Positions 43,463 to 51,915 of a stretch of DNA of 64,000 bases are shown here, in pieces. The notes beneath the pieces were generated by a model that searched no databases, was not told where the DNA came from, and worked only from the letters and a program-made list of their open reading frames with translations. The position numbers and the translations under genes were made by a program. The DNA is from Leadbetterella sp964423865 (GTDB lineage: Bacteria > Bacteroidota > Bacteroidia > Cytophagales > Spirosomataceae). How positions within the stretch are numbered: position 1 is the stretch's first letter; each line of letters starts with the position of its first letter. Location: assembly GCA_964423865.1 (NCBI GenBank), contig CAYRGN010000003.1, forward strand, positions 75,646-139,645. Reading direction: 5' to 3'.

Positions 43463-45751
43463 ATGCAGACACAGAATCTGGGCTACCCGCGCATTGGTAG
43501 CCAAAGGGAACTGAAAAAGGCTTTGGAAGCCTACTGGGCGGGTAAAATATCCGCTGATGAACTGGAAAAAACCGGGAGGGAGATCCGCCTGGAAAACTGG
43601 AGAATCCAGCAGGAAAATGGTATAGACCTCATCCCCTGCAACGACTTCTCTTTTTACGATCAGGTACTCGACATGAGCATTTTGCTGGGAGCCATCCCTG
43701 AGCGTTATACTCAGTTTGCCCAAACGCATTCGGCTAGTGACCTCTACTTTGCTATGGCCAGAGGCTATCAGAAAGGGGGTTTTGACCTGACGGCCATGGA
43801 AATGACCAAATGGTTTGATAGCAACTATCACTATATCGTCCCCGAATTTAAAGCGGAGCAGAAGTTTGAGCTGAACCCCGAAAAGCTGCTGAAAGAGCTT
43901 AAAGAGGCAGGGGAGGCCGGCATTCACGCCAAGCCGGTGATCATCGGCCCGGTAACCTACCTTCTTTTGGGAAAGGAGAAAGAAGCGGGCTTTCACCGGG
44001 TAGAACTCCTGGAAGAGCTGCTACCGGTGTATGAGCAGCTGCTGAAACTGCTGGCAGAGCAGGGGGTAGAATGCGTACAGGTGGATGAGCCGGCTCTGGC
44101 GCTTGACCTGAATGAGGCCGAAAGAGCCGCCATTTCTAAAACCTATACCTTCTTTTCGGAAGCGGTACCCGCACTGAAGATCATCCTGGCCAATTATTTT
44201 GAGTGCTACGGAAATAACCTCGATGTAGCCATCGGACTGCCCGTTGATACCCTCCATATCGACTTGGTGCGTTGCCCCCTGCAACTGGAGGATATCCTGG
44301 CTACGACCTTTCCGGATAAAAAAACAAGGCTGTCGCTGGGGGTGGTAGACGGAAGAAACATCTGGAAAAATGATTTTGAGACCTCTTTACAACTGATCGG
44401 AAAAGCCGAAGCGGCCCTCGGTGCCGGCAGGATCCTGATTGCGCCGTCATGCTCCCTGATCCATTCGCCCTGCGACCTCGATTTTGAGAAAAAGCTGAAT
44501 CCGGAGATCAAAAACCGGATGGCTTTTGCGAAGCAGAAAATAGGAGAGGTGGCCTTTTTGAGAAGATGGGCATCGGGAGAGCGCTCTGAAGAAGTCGTGC
44601 TGGAGGCGAACAGGCAGGCGATGGAAAGCAGGAAGACCTCTTCCCTGATCCATAACCCGGCCGTTAAAGACAGGGTAAGCCGGATCACGGAAAGGGATGC
44701 ACGCAGGGAGAGCCCTTTTGCTGCGCGCAGAGAAAAACAGCAGCAAGTGCTGGGCCTGCCCCTCTTTCCTACCACCACCATCGGGTCTTTTCCGCAAACA
44801 CAGGAAGTAAGAAGCTGGCGGGCAAGGCTGAAAAAAGGCGAACTGACCCGGGAAGAGTACGATACGCTGATCGAAGAAGAAACGGCGGCAGCCATCAGAT
44901 GGCAGGAAGAGATCGACATGGATGTGCTGGTGCATGGAGAATTTGAGCGGAACGACATGGTGGAGTACTTCGGCGAAAAGCTCGAAGGTTTTGCCTTTAC
45001 GCAAAACGGATGGGTGCAAAGCTACGGCAGCCGCTGTGTGAAGCCGCCGGTGATCTTCGGTGATGTGAGCCGTCCCGAACCTATGACCTTACGTTGGACG
45101 GAATATGCACAGTCACTGACCAAAAAATGGGTGAAAGGGATGCTGACCGGCCCGGTAACTATTCTCCAATGGTCTTTTGTACGAAACGACCAGCCCCGGA
45201 GAGATACCTGCATGCAGATTGCCCTGGCCATTCGTGATGAAGTGACTGACCTGGAAAAAGCAGGTATCCGTATCATCCAGATCGACGAGCCGGCCATCCG
45301 TGAGGGTCTTCCGTTAAGAAAGGAAAACCGGAGAACCTACCTCGACTGGGCGGTTCGGGCGTTCCGCGTTTCGGCAAGCGGTGTGGAAGATGCTACACAG
45401 ATCCATACCCACATGTGCTATTCGGAGTTTAATGATATCATCCAAAGCATTTCTGATATGGATGCCGACGTGATTACCATAGAATGTTCGCGGTCGCAGA
45501 TGGAATTGCTGGATGCATTCCATAAGTTTGCATATCCGAATGAGATAGGGCCGGGTGTTTACGACATTCACTCGCCGCGCGTGCCTTCCGAAGAGGAAAT
45601 GGTGGCCCTGATGGAGAAAGCCCGCAAGGTGATCCCGGATGCGCAATTGTGGGTGAACCCCGACTGCGGACTGAAGACCCGGCATTGGGAGGAGACCCGC
45701 CTGGCATTGGAGAAAATGGTTTCAGCAGCTAAAAAGCTGAGAACGGCATAA
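43463..45751 (+). CDS. metE: Cobalamin-independent methionine synthase
   Basis: MetE transfers the methyl group of 5-methyltetrahydropteroyltri-glutamate to homocysteine. The 762-residue protein starts with MQTQNLGYPRIGSQRELKKA and shows both barrels. The C-terminal barrel holds the zinc ligands HTHMCYSEFND (His and Cys near residues 648-650) and WVNPDCGLKTR (Cys near residue 735), plus IIQIDEPAIREGLPLR. All are intact. The upstream cobalamin riboswitch implies that a B12-dependent MetH exists elsewhere and that the cell can take up or make cobalamin. Confidence 0.97.
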   Translation: MQTQNLGYPRIGSQRELKKALEAYWAGKISADELEKTGREIRLENWRIQQENGIDLIPCNDFSFYDQVLDMSILLGAIPERYTQFAQTHSASDLYFAMARGYQKGGFDLTAMEMTKWFDSNYHYIVPEFKAEQKFELNPEKLLKELKEAGEAGIHAKPVIIGPVTYLLLGKEKEAGFHRVELLEELLPVYEQLLKLLAEQGVECVQVDEPALALDLNEAERAAISKTYTFFSEAVPALKIILANYFECYGNNLDVAIGLPVDTLHIDLVRCPLQLEDILATTFPDKKTRLSLGVVDGRNIWKNDFETSLQLIGKAEAALGAGRILIAPSCSLIHSPCDLDFEKKLNPEIKNRMAFAKQKIGEVAFLRRWASGERSEEVVLEANRQAMESRKTSSLIHNPAVKDRVSRITERDARRESPFAARREKQQQVLGLPLFPTTTIGSFPQTQEVRSWRARLKKGELTREEYDTLIEEETAAAIRWQEEIDMDVLVHGEFERNDMVEYFGEKLEGFAFTQNGWVQSYGSRCVKPPVIFGDVSRPEPMTLRWTEYAQSLTKKWVKGMLTGPVTILQWSFVRNDQPRRDTCMQIALAIRDEVTDLEKAGIRIIQIDEPAIREGLPLRKENRRTYLDWAVRAFRVSASGVEDATQIHTHMCYSEFNDIIQSISDMDADVITIECSRSQMELLDAFHKFAYPNEIGPGVYDIHSPRVPSEEEMVALMEKARKVIPDAQLWVNPDCGLKTRHWEETRLALEKMVSAAKKLRTA

Positions 45752-45782
45752 ATGAGGAACGTTCCCGAAGTGGAGAACTGCT

Positions 45783-45965
45783 TTAAAAACGGTTCTCTAT
45801 TTCGGCAGCTTCCAGCATCAGGTAGTGCAGGTAGGTATTCAGGCAATAGGGCTTCAGGAGCTCGCTCCCCGGACCGAAAGTCGCTACTTCCACGTGGTCT
45901 GAAGAGTGGCTCATGCTGATCCATCCGATATGATTGTACTTTTTCCGTATTTCCGAATAGTGAGT
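45783..45965 (-). pseudogene. C-terminal remnant of an alkaline phosphatase-like gene
   Basis: The minus strand reads YNHIGWISMSHSSDHVEVAT then FGPGSELLKPYCLNTYLHYL and ends MLEAAEIENRF-stop. The order H-S-x-x-x-V-x-V-x-x-F-GPGSE matches the C-terminal HSGEDVP-YGPGSE block of alkaline phosphatases. About 60 codons remain and no start or upstream domain is present, so it is a decayed gene or the tail of a deletion. It is convergent with metE. Confidence 0.75.
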
Positions 45966-45980
45966 TCGGGGGTGTACAAG

Positions 45981-46000
45981 TTACGTATAATATTACGTAA
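45981..46000. promoter_or_regulatory. Palindrome TTACGTA-N6-TACGTAA
   Basis: A 20-bp inverted repeat with 7-bp arms, 270 bp upstream of the response regulator. A second short one, GGTGT-N9-ACACC, lies near 46057-46075. Either might be an operator for the two-component operon or a leftover of the lost phosphatase gene. Confidence 0.4.
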
Positions 46001-46093
46001 AGTGGAGAGGATTATTCTCCGTACTTTTTTACACAGAAATAATATAAAGCGGGTTGCGGTGTTATATATTTACACCGTTTGATATATAGAGGG

Positions 46094-46268
46094 AATAGCC
46101 ATGAGCTTTCAGCTATCAGCCGGGTGGCGTACCACTTTTAGAAATTCGGCACACCAGCGAAGCGTCGCCCGACCGCCGGCTAGGCGCCCCCCAATGAATA
46201 AGCGAAGCGTCGCGGGGCGGCCTTCCGCCCGGCTGATAGCTGAAGGCTGAAAGCTAAAATTTATACAG
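46094..46268 (+). repeat. Leader element copy 5 (longest, best preserved)
   Basis: It starts AATAGCCATGAGCTTTCAGC, continues with TATCAGCCGGGTGGCGTACC, a variable middle, CCCAATGAATAAGCGAAGCG, the hairpin GGGGCGGCCTTCCGCCC, then GGCTGATAGCTGAAGGCTGA and AAGCTAAAATTTATACAG directly against the response-regulator ATG. Left and right ends match those at 51792, 62057 and, reversed, 61318. Confidence 0.88.
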
Positions 46269-46970
46269 ATGAAAATCCTGATCGTTGAAGATGACCCCAC
46301 CCTGAGCCGGAACATTCGTGAAGCTTTTGAGTCGGAGGGTCACTTGGCAGAGAATGTGTATGACGGCCTGCTGGCGGAAAGAATGTGGCAGAAAAGCGCA
46401 TACGATTGCATTATTATGGATGTCAATTTACCGGGGAAAAACGGGTTTGACCTGCTACAGGCCTTCCGCGAACGGAACGATCATACGCCGGTGATCATGC
46501 TCACGGCCTTCGGCGACCTGGAAGACAAGGTAAGAGGCTTTGACTCCGGGGCCGATGACTACCTCACCAAGCCGTTTTATATGCGGGAGCTGCTACTTAG
46601 GGTACAATCGCTTCTGAAAAGAAATTCGGGCGAGCTGTCGGGCGGCGATCCGTCCGGAGGTGAAAGAAGGCGCATCATCTCCGTAGATGATATCGAGATA
46701 GATACCCGTAAGAAAAAGGTGGAAAGGCAGGGCAGGGAAATTAGCCTTACCCCCCGCGAATACCAGATCCTGGTGAAGCTCTGCGAAACACCCGGAGAGC
46801 TGGTTTCCAAAAACGACCTGATCCGGGAGATCTGGGGAACCTCACTCGATGTCAACACCAATACCATCGAAGTGTATATCAGCTTCCTGAGAAATAAGCT
46901 GGACAAACCCTTCGATAAAAACTCCATAAAAACCAAAGTAGGGTACGGCTACTACGTGGATCCGGAATGA
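46269..46970 (+). CDS. OmpR/PhoB-family response regulator
   Basis: The 233-residue protein has a receiver domain (MKILIVEDDPTLSRNIREAF; phospho-acceptor Asp in CIIMDVNLPGKNG; Lys in DYLTKPF) and a C-terminal winged helix (LTPREYQILVKLCETPGELV, GYGYYVDPE). It is encoded with an overlapping histidine kinase and probably regulates the metal efflux genes 4 kb downstream, in the way CzcR/CusR do; the intervening unrelated gene makes this less certain. Translation starts directly after a leader element. Confidence 0.93.
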   Translation: MKILIVEDDPTLSRNIREAFESEGHLAENVYDGLLAERMWQKSAYDCIIMDVNLPGKNGFDLLQAFRERNDHTPVIMLTAFGDLEDKVRGFDSGADDYLTKPFYMRELLLRVQSLLKRNSGELSGGDPSGGERRRIISVDDIEIDTRKKKVERQGREISLTPREYQILVKLCETPGELVSKNDLIREIWGTSLDVNTNTIEVYISFLRNKLDKPFDKNSIKTKVGYGYYVDPE

Positions 46971-48346
46971 AAATAAGGAATAAAATACTGCTCTATTTTT
47001 CATTGACGGTAATAGGTCTGACCCTCGTATCGTTTGTGGTTATTTATTACCTGTTTTCGGAATACCGGGAGGAGGAGTTTCAGCAGCAGCAGCTCGAAAA
47101 GATCACCTATACGGTAAGGCTGGTGAACGAGCATAAAAAAAAGAGCGAAGAGCTTTCCCTCCTGTTGGATGAACAAAATATCCATGATTTTTACGACGAA
47201 AAGCTCCTCATCTATGACCAGGCCAAGCAGCTTATTTTTTCAAGTATCGATAACCTGGAGATCAGAAGCGCCAATGAAATACTGCATGAATTATCGCCCA
47301 ATAAAAGCTGGATCGAAACCAAAGGCGGCGATTATGACATTGTAGGTGCTTATCTCGAATCCGGAGGGAAATCTTACTATGCCATCAGTAAAGCATTTGA
47401 TTCCCAGGGCTATTCGAAAAGAGATTTTTTAGGGAAATTGCTGACGGGCCTGTTTGTGATCTTCACGTTGGTGGTGTGGCTGATCACCCGTCACCTTTCC
47501 AATATCATTTCGCGCCCCATTGTATCGCTTTCGGAGCAGCTGAGCAGGATAGTGGTGGAAGATTCATCTAAAATCGAGATCAGCACCACTACCTCAGAGC
47601 TGAGAAACCTGACCGGTAAATTCAATGAGCTGCTCGCCAGAACCCGCGAATCGTTTGTGTTTCAGAAGCATACCATCCACCACATTTCGCATGAGCTGAA
47701 AACGCCCGTTGCCATCCTGGTTTCAGAGCTGGAGAAGCTGCAAAAGGAGGAGGATATCGGCCGGATAAAGCTTCAGATCACCCGGCTGACAGATAGCACA
47801 AAGTCGCTGGGCGGGATCATCAACGTGCTCCTGGAAATTTCCAAGATCGATGCCGGGCAGGAAGTATCGAAGAAGGCCATCCGGGTAGATGAGCTGCTGT
47901 TTGATATCATCGGGGAACTGAACCGGATACATCCTGCCTATATTTTCGAGCTCAATTATCCTTCGGGCTCCTTTGACGAAAGCCAGCTCTATATTTTGGC
48001 CAACCGGCTGCTGATCAAACAGGCTTTTCAGAATTTATTGCTGAACGGTGTGATTTATTCAGATAACGGGAAAGTGGATGTTCGGATCGAATTCCCCGCT
48101 CGGGAGAAGATCCGGGTTAGCTTTACCAATCGGGGTACGCCGCTTTCTGCTGACGAGACCCGCTTCCTGTTCAGCCATTTCTTCCGGGGCGCTAACAGCC
48201 GGGATAAGTCGGGCTTCGGATTGGGCCTGGTGCTTACCCACCGCATTTTCAGCCTCCATTCAGCTACGATCCACTACGAAACGCCGGGTGACGAGGTGAA
48301 TAGGTTTGTGGTAGATCTGCCGGTAACGGAAGGTGGGCGAGCGTAA
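46967..48346 (+). CDS. Membrane sensor histidine kinase
   Basis: The gene overlaps the regulator stop by four bases (ATGA). The 459-residue kinase has a first membrane helix (residues about 7-28), an approximately 125-residue periplasmic sensor, a second helix (LLTGLFVIFTLVVWLITRHL), a HAMP-like segment, a HisKA domain with HHISHELKTPVAILVSELEK (phospho-His) and an ATPase domain (QAFQNLLLNGVIYS; SGFGLGLVLTHRIF). The overall form is that of CusS/CzcS-type heavy-metal sensors, though the periplasmic region has no obvious metal-binding cluster. Confidence 0.92.
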   Translation: MKIRNKILLYFSLTVIGLTLVSFVVIYYLFSEYREEEFQQQQLEKITYTVRLVNEHKKKSEELSLLLDEQNIHDFYDEKLLIYDQAKQLIFSSIDNLEIRSANEILHELSPNKSWIETKGGDYDIVGAYLESGGKSYYAISKAFDSQGYSKRDFLGKLLTGLFVIFTLVVWLITRHLSNIISRPIVSLSEQLSRIVVEDSSKIEISTTTSELRNLTGKFNELLARTRESFVFQKHTIHHISHELKTPVAILVSELEKLQKEEDIGRIKLQITRLTDSTKSLGGIINVLLEISKIDAGQEVSKKAIRVDELLFDIIGELNRIHPAYIFELNYPSGSFDESQLYILANRLLIKQAFQNLLLNGVIYSDNGKVDVRIEFPAREKIRVSFTNRGTPLSADETRFLFSHFFRGANSRDKSGFGLGLVLTHRIFSLHSATIHYETPGDEVNRFVVDLPVTEGGRA

Positions 48347-48481
48347 AGAATAAAATTAATCTCAGGAACACTCGGTAATATCTCAAAATTACAGCTTGTT
48401 TTTGGTTATATTTGAGTTTTGTACCTGGTATAAGTGCTCATATCGTAAACCATCCCGGCGCCATTTAATAATAAGGTTGGC

Positions 48482-50389
48482 ATGGAAAGTTTAACGGAGA
48501 ATATGAATCTGAAAGAAATATTAAAGTGTTTGAAAGTATCTGATGAACTGCCGAACCTGGAGGCTAAAACAGCTTCTGAAGCGGGAAAGTCTATCATGGA
48601 GACCATTTGTGCTTTTTCAAACGAGCCGGGGCTGGGAGGTGGTTATATTGCTTTGGGGATTAAGAAAGATAATGCCACCCTGTTTCCGGAATATGTTTTG
48701 GAGGGCGTTCCAGACCCCGACAAGCTGCAGTCAGATATAGCTACGCAATGTGCAACGATCTTTAATATCCCTGTTCGACCGGAGTTTAAGGTGGAAACAT
48801 ACAACGGGAAAACGGCAATCATTTTATATATTAAAGAGTTAGAAAAACATCAGAAGCCATTATTTATTAAAAGTAAGGGACTGCCTTCGGGAGCATTCAG
48901 AAGAATCGGGGCCACGGATCATAAATGTACGGAAGATGATTTAAGAATTTTCTTTTCAGATCAGCACCCCTATGACCAAAGCCCCGTCGATTATACTTCA
49001 TTAGAAGATACAGATGAGGCTGCGTTAAAAAGGTACCGGTCTTTAAGAGAAAAAATAAATCCGTCGGCAGAAGAATTAACGTATGACGATAAGGAGCTCC
49101 TACTGGCTTTGGGAGGAATGACCCCAGACGGTAGCGAGCGTTTAACGGTAGCAGGAGTTTTGGTATTTGGGAAGTCTTCTGCGCTTAGAAGGGTTTTTCC
49201 TGTGATGCGGGTAGATTATATACGGGTACCGGGCAATGAATGGGTGCAGGATCCTGATGAGCGTTTCAGTACGATTGATATGCGGGGGCCGCTGATTCTT
49301 TTAGTCTACAGACTGGTTGACGCTATATATGCCGACTTACCCAAAGGCTTTAAGCTTGAAGAAAACAGTTTACAGGCAGATGCCATCGGCTTACCGGTAA
49401 AAGTAATCCGGGAGGCCATTGTAAATGCGCTGATGCATAGGTCGTACAGGGTAAATTCTCCCATTCAGATTATCCGGTATGATAATAGAATAGAGATAAT
49501 TAATCCGGGATTCTCGCTCAAATCCGATGAACTGCTGGGTAAGCCAGGTTCTGAAATCCGCAATTCATATATAGCGGCTGTGTTTCATGAAACTAACCTG
49601 GCTGAAACCAAAGGCTCAGGAATCAGAGCTATGAGAAAGCTCCTTAAAAAGGCGAAGTTAGCCCCTCCCACATTTGAATCGGATAGAGAAAATAACAGGT
49701 TTACTGTCAGGCTACTGCTTCATCATTTTTTAAGTGAGGAAGATTTGGAGTGGTTAGCCGGTTTTGAAGAGTTTAATTTGAACGACTCGCAGAAGCAGGC
49801 CCTCATCTTTGTCAGGGAATTAGGTGCTATTGATAACACGATCTATCGTCAACTTTCAGATGTAGATACATTGAAGGCCAGTTCCGATTTGAGATCCCTA
49901 AGAGATAAGGGTTTGCTTATTCCGAAGGGGAAGGGAAAATTTACTTACTATGTGGCGGGTAAAAGTTTGGGGAATATTGTTTTTATTCCTGAGTTTACAA
50001 CAGAAGATCACGAGCTTATAACAGAAGGTCATGAGCTTACAACAGAAGGTCATGAGCTTACAACAGAAGATCACGAGCTTACAACAGAAGATCATGAGCT
50101 TACAACAGAAGATGAAAAGGAAAAACTACAGAAAGAGTTTAGGAATGATTTGCTATCAAAAATTACTCATTTAAACAGAAGAGTAAAGGACAAATCAAAA
50201 TTAGAAGAGCTGATCCTGGAAATATGTGCTATTCGATACTTTAAAATAAGTGAATTAGCCCTACTTCTTGACAAGAATGAAAATTACCTGAGCAGGAACT
50301 TTATTACCCCTCTGGTTAGAGAAGGGAAACTCGCTTATTTATATCCCAATGAAATAACCCATAAAGAACAGGCATATAAGGCATTGTAA
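48482..50389 (+). CDS. AlbA_2/Schlafen-type ATP-binding regulator with heptad minisatellite
   Basis: The 635-residue protein begins with an AlbA_2 (Schlafen-like) domain (LPNLEAKTASEAGKSIMETI, GGGYIALGIKKDN), followed by a GHKL-type ATPase C-terminal segment (VIREAIVNALMHRSYRVNSP, ETKGSGIRAMRKLLKK) and winged-helix-like regions. Such proteins are called ATP-dependent transcriptional regulators; targets are unknown. Residues about 506-545 are a TTEDHEL/TTEGHEL repeat. It separates the two-component genes from the efflux operon and has lower GC, suggesting later insertion. A TATATTTG box lies at 48407-48414. Confidence 0.88.
   Translation: MESLTENMNLKEILKCLKVSDELPNLEAKTASEAGKSIMETICAFSNEPGLGGGYIALGIKKDNATLFPEYVLEGVPDPDKLQSDIATQCATIFNIPVRPEFKVETYNGKTAIILYIKELEKHQKPLFIKSKGLPSGAFRRIGATDHKCTEDDLRIFFSDQHPYDQSPVDYTSLEDTDEAALKRYRSLREKINPSAEELTYDDKELLLALGGMTPDGSERLTVAGVLVFGKSSALRRVFPVMRVDYIRVPGNEWVQDPDERFSTIDMRGPLILLVYRLVDAIYADLPKGFKLEENSLQADAIGLPVKVIREAIVNALMHRSYRVNSPIQIIRYDNRIEIINPGFSLKSDELLGKPGSEIRNSYIAAVFHETNLAETKGSGIRAMRKLLKKAKLAPPTFESDRENNRFTVRLLLHHFLSEEDLEWLAGFEEFNLNDSQKQALIFVRELGAIDNTIYRQLSDVDTLKASSDLRSLRDKGLLIPKGKGKFTYYVAGKSLGNIVFIPEFTTEDHELITEGHELTTEGHELTTEDHELTTEDHELTTEDEKEKLQKEFRNDLLSKITHLNRRVKDKSKLEELILEICAIRYFKISELALLLDKNENYLSRNFITPLVREGKLAYLYPNEITHKEQAYKAL
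49997..50115 (+). repeat. 21-bp in-frame minisatellite in the AlbA_2 gene
   Basis: Five units of ACAACAGAAGATCACGAGCT-T plus a partial sixth encode TTEDHEL, ITEGHEL, TTEGHEL, TTEDHEL, TTEDHEL and TTEDE. Gain or loss of units keeps the frame, so only linker length would vary. Confidence 0.95.
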
Positions 50390-50522
50390 TCATGAACTCA
50401 TTACAATCTTCCTGAACCCTGGTAGTGATGAATAAAGGCCCCAAATTTTATCTTATTTTTATCGCCCTTAAGCCCTTTTTAAGGTATCGCACCCGACTTT
50501 TGCGCCTCAAATCAGGCAGCAG

Positions 50523-51791
50523 ATGCATCGGAGTATTTTAATATTCATCAATATTTTTATCGTTTTCGGCAGCTATGCCCAGGATACCCTGCGCCTTTCC
50601 CGTACGGAAGCCGAGGCCTTGTTCCTGAAAGAAAACCTATTGCTGATAGCAGAAAAAATGAAGGTTTCGGAAGCCGAAGCCCTTGTTCAGCAGGCTAAGC
50701 TCTGGCCCAACCCCAACCTTACCGTAGACCAGGTCAACCTCTGGGCCACCTCCCGGCAAACCGGCGGACAGGAGGCCGTGCCGCCGCTTTGGGGCACATT
50801 CGGGCGGAACCGGCAATTCGGAGCCGAGCTGGAGCAACTGATCGAAACGGCCGGAAAGCGTAAGAAAGAAGTAGCGGTAGAACAGGTAGGGATCGAAAAA
50901 GCAGGTGCGGAGTTTCAGGAGCTGCTCCGCAAGCTGAAGCTGCAGCTTCGCAACAGGATGACCGGCCTACAGGCGCTGGAAGAAAAAAAACAGAACGAAG
51001 AGGCCCGGCTGATGTCGGTCAGAAGACTAAGCCGGGCCTATCAGAACCAGGTGCAGCAGGGCCATATACCCCGGAATGAGCCGGCCCGCCTGAAGGCCCT
51101 CGAACTGGAGATCGGTAAGGAGCTTCGGGAAATAGCGGCCGGATCTTTTGAGCTGCAGGCAGAGCTGAAGCAGCTGCTAAAGCTGGATATTGCTTCCGTG
51201 CTGCTGATCACAGATCCGCTGGAGCCGGATATGACCGCATACCGGCTATTGTCACCTGACCGCCTTCAGGAGGAGGCAGACCGGCCCGACTTAAAGCAGG
51301 CTCAACTGGAAGAAACCTGGTACAGCAAAGTGCTTGACCTGGAGCAGGCCAGGAGCAAACCGGATGTTACGCTTCGGGCGCAATATGACCGTAACGGCAA
51401 CACCATGCTGAATTTCTTCGGTATCGGTGCCAGCATAGACCTCCCTCTCTTTAACCGGAACCAGGGAAATATCCAACACGCCAGGATTACTGCTCAGAAG
51501 GCCGGGACGCTTGCTCAGCAGCAGGCTTTGAACGTCAGCACGGAGATCATCCGGGCATACCAGGGCCTGAAAAATGCGCTGGACTTCTACGATGCTATCG
51601 GGGAAGACTACGCGCTGGACGATCTGCTGGATGTATATACGCAGAACTTTATGAACAGAAACATCAGCATGCTCGAATATCTTGACTTTTCAGACACTTA
51701 CCGAAACACTAAGCAGATCATCACGGATGCCAAAAGAGAGCTGAGAGAACAAGTCGAAAAGCTGAATTATACTTTGGGAAAAGACTTGTGA
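50523..51791 (+). CDS. TolC-family outer membrane efflux protein (CzcC/CusC-like)
   Basis: The signal peptide (MHRSILIFINIFIVFGSYAQ) is followed by two outer membrane efflux repeats, each with long amphipathic helices (ARLMSVRRLSRAYQNQVQQG; HARITAQKAGTLAQQQALNV) and beta segments (VTLRAQYDRNGNTMLNFFGI). The 422-residue length fits. It is the first gene of a three-gene efflux operon and should form the exit duct of the trimeric complex with the adaptor and RND pump. No clear promoter was found in the 133-bp gap after the AlbA_2 gene. Confidence 0.92.
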   Translation: MHRSILIFINIFIVFGSYAQDTLRLSRTEAEALFLKENLLLIAEKMKVSEAEALVQQAKLWPNPNLTVDQVNLWATSRQTGGQEAVPPLWGTFGRNRQFGAELEQLIETAGKRKKEVAVEQVGIEKAGAEFQELLRKLKLQLRNRMTGLQALEEKKQNEEARLMSVRRLSRAYQNQVQQGHIPRNEPARLKALELEIGKELREIAAGSFELQAELKQLLKLDIASVLLITDPLEPDMTAYRLLSPDRLQEEADRPDLKQAQLEETWYSKVLDLEQARSKPDVTLRAQYDRNGNTMLNFFGIGASIDLPLFNRNQGNIQHARITAQKAGTLAQQQALNVSTEIIRAYQGLKNALDFYDAIGEDYALDDLLDVYTQNFMNRNISMLEYLDFSDTYRNTKQIITDAKRELREQVEKLNYTLGKDL

Positions 51792-51915
51792 AATAGCCAT
51801 TAGCTATCAGAAAACCGGCACACCAACCGGCGGCTAGGCGCCCCCCAATGAATAAGCTGACTGCTGATAGCTGATCGCTGAAAGCGGTTCGCCGCCCGGC
51901 TAAAATTTTATACAC
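51792..51915 (+). repeat. Leader element copy 6, inside the efflux operon
   Basis: It begins one base after the TolC-gene stop codon with AATAGCCATTAGCTATCAGA, includes ACCGGCACACCAACCGGCGG, CCCAATGAATAAGCTGACTG and AGCTGATCGCTGAAAGCGGT, and ends GGCTAAAATTTTATACAC against the adaptor ATG. It fills the whole intergenic gap. Confidence 0.88.
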
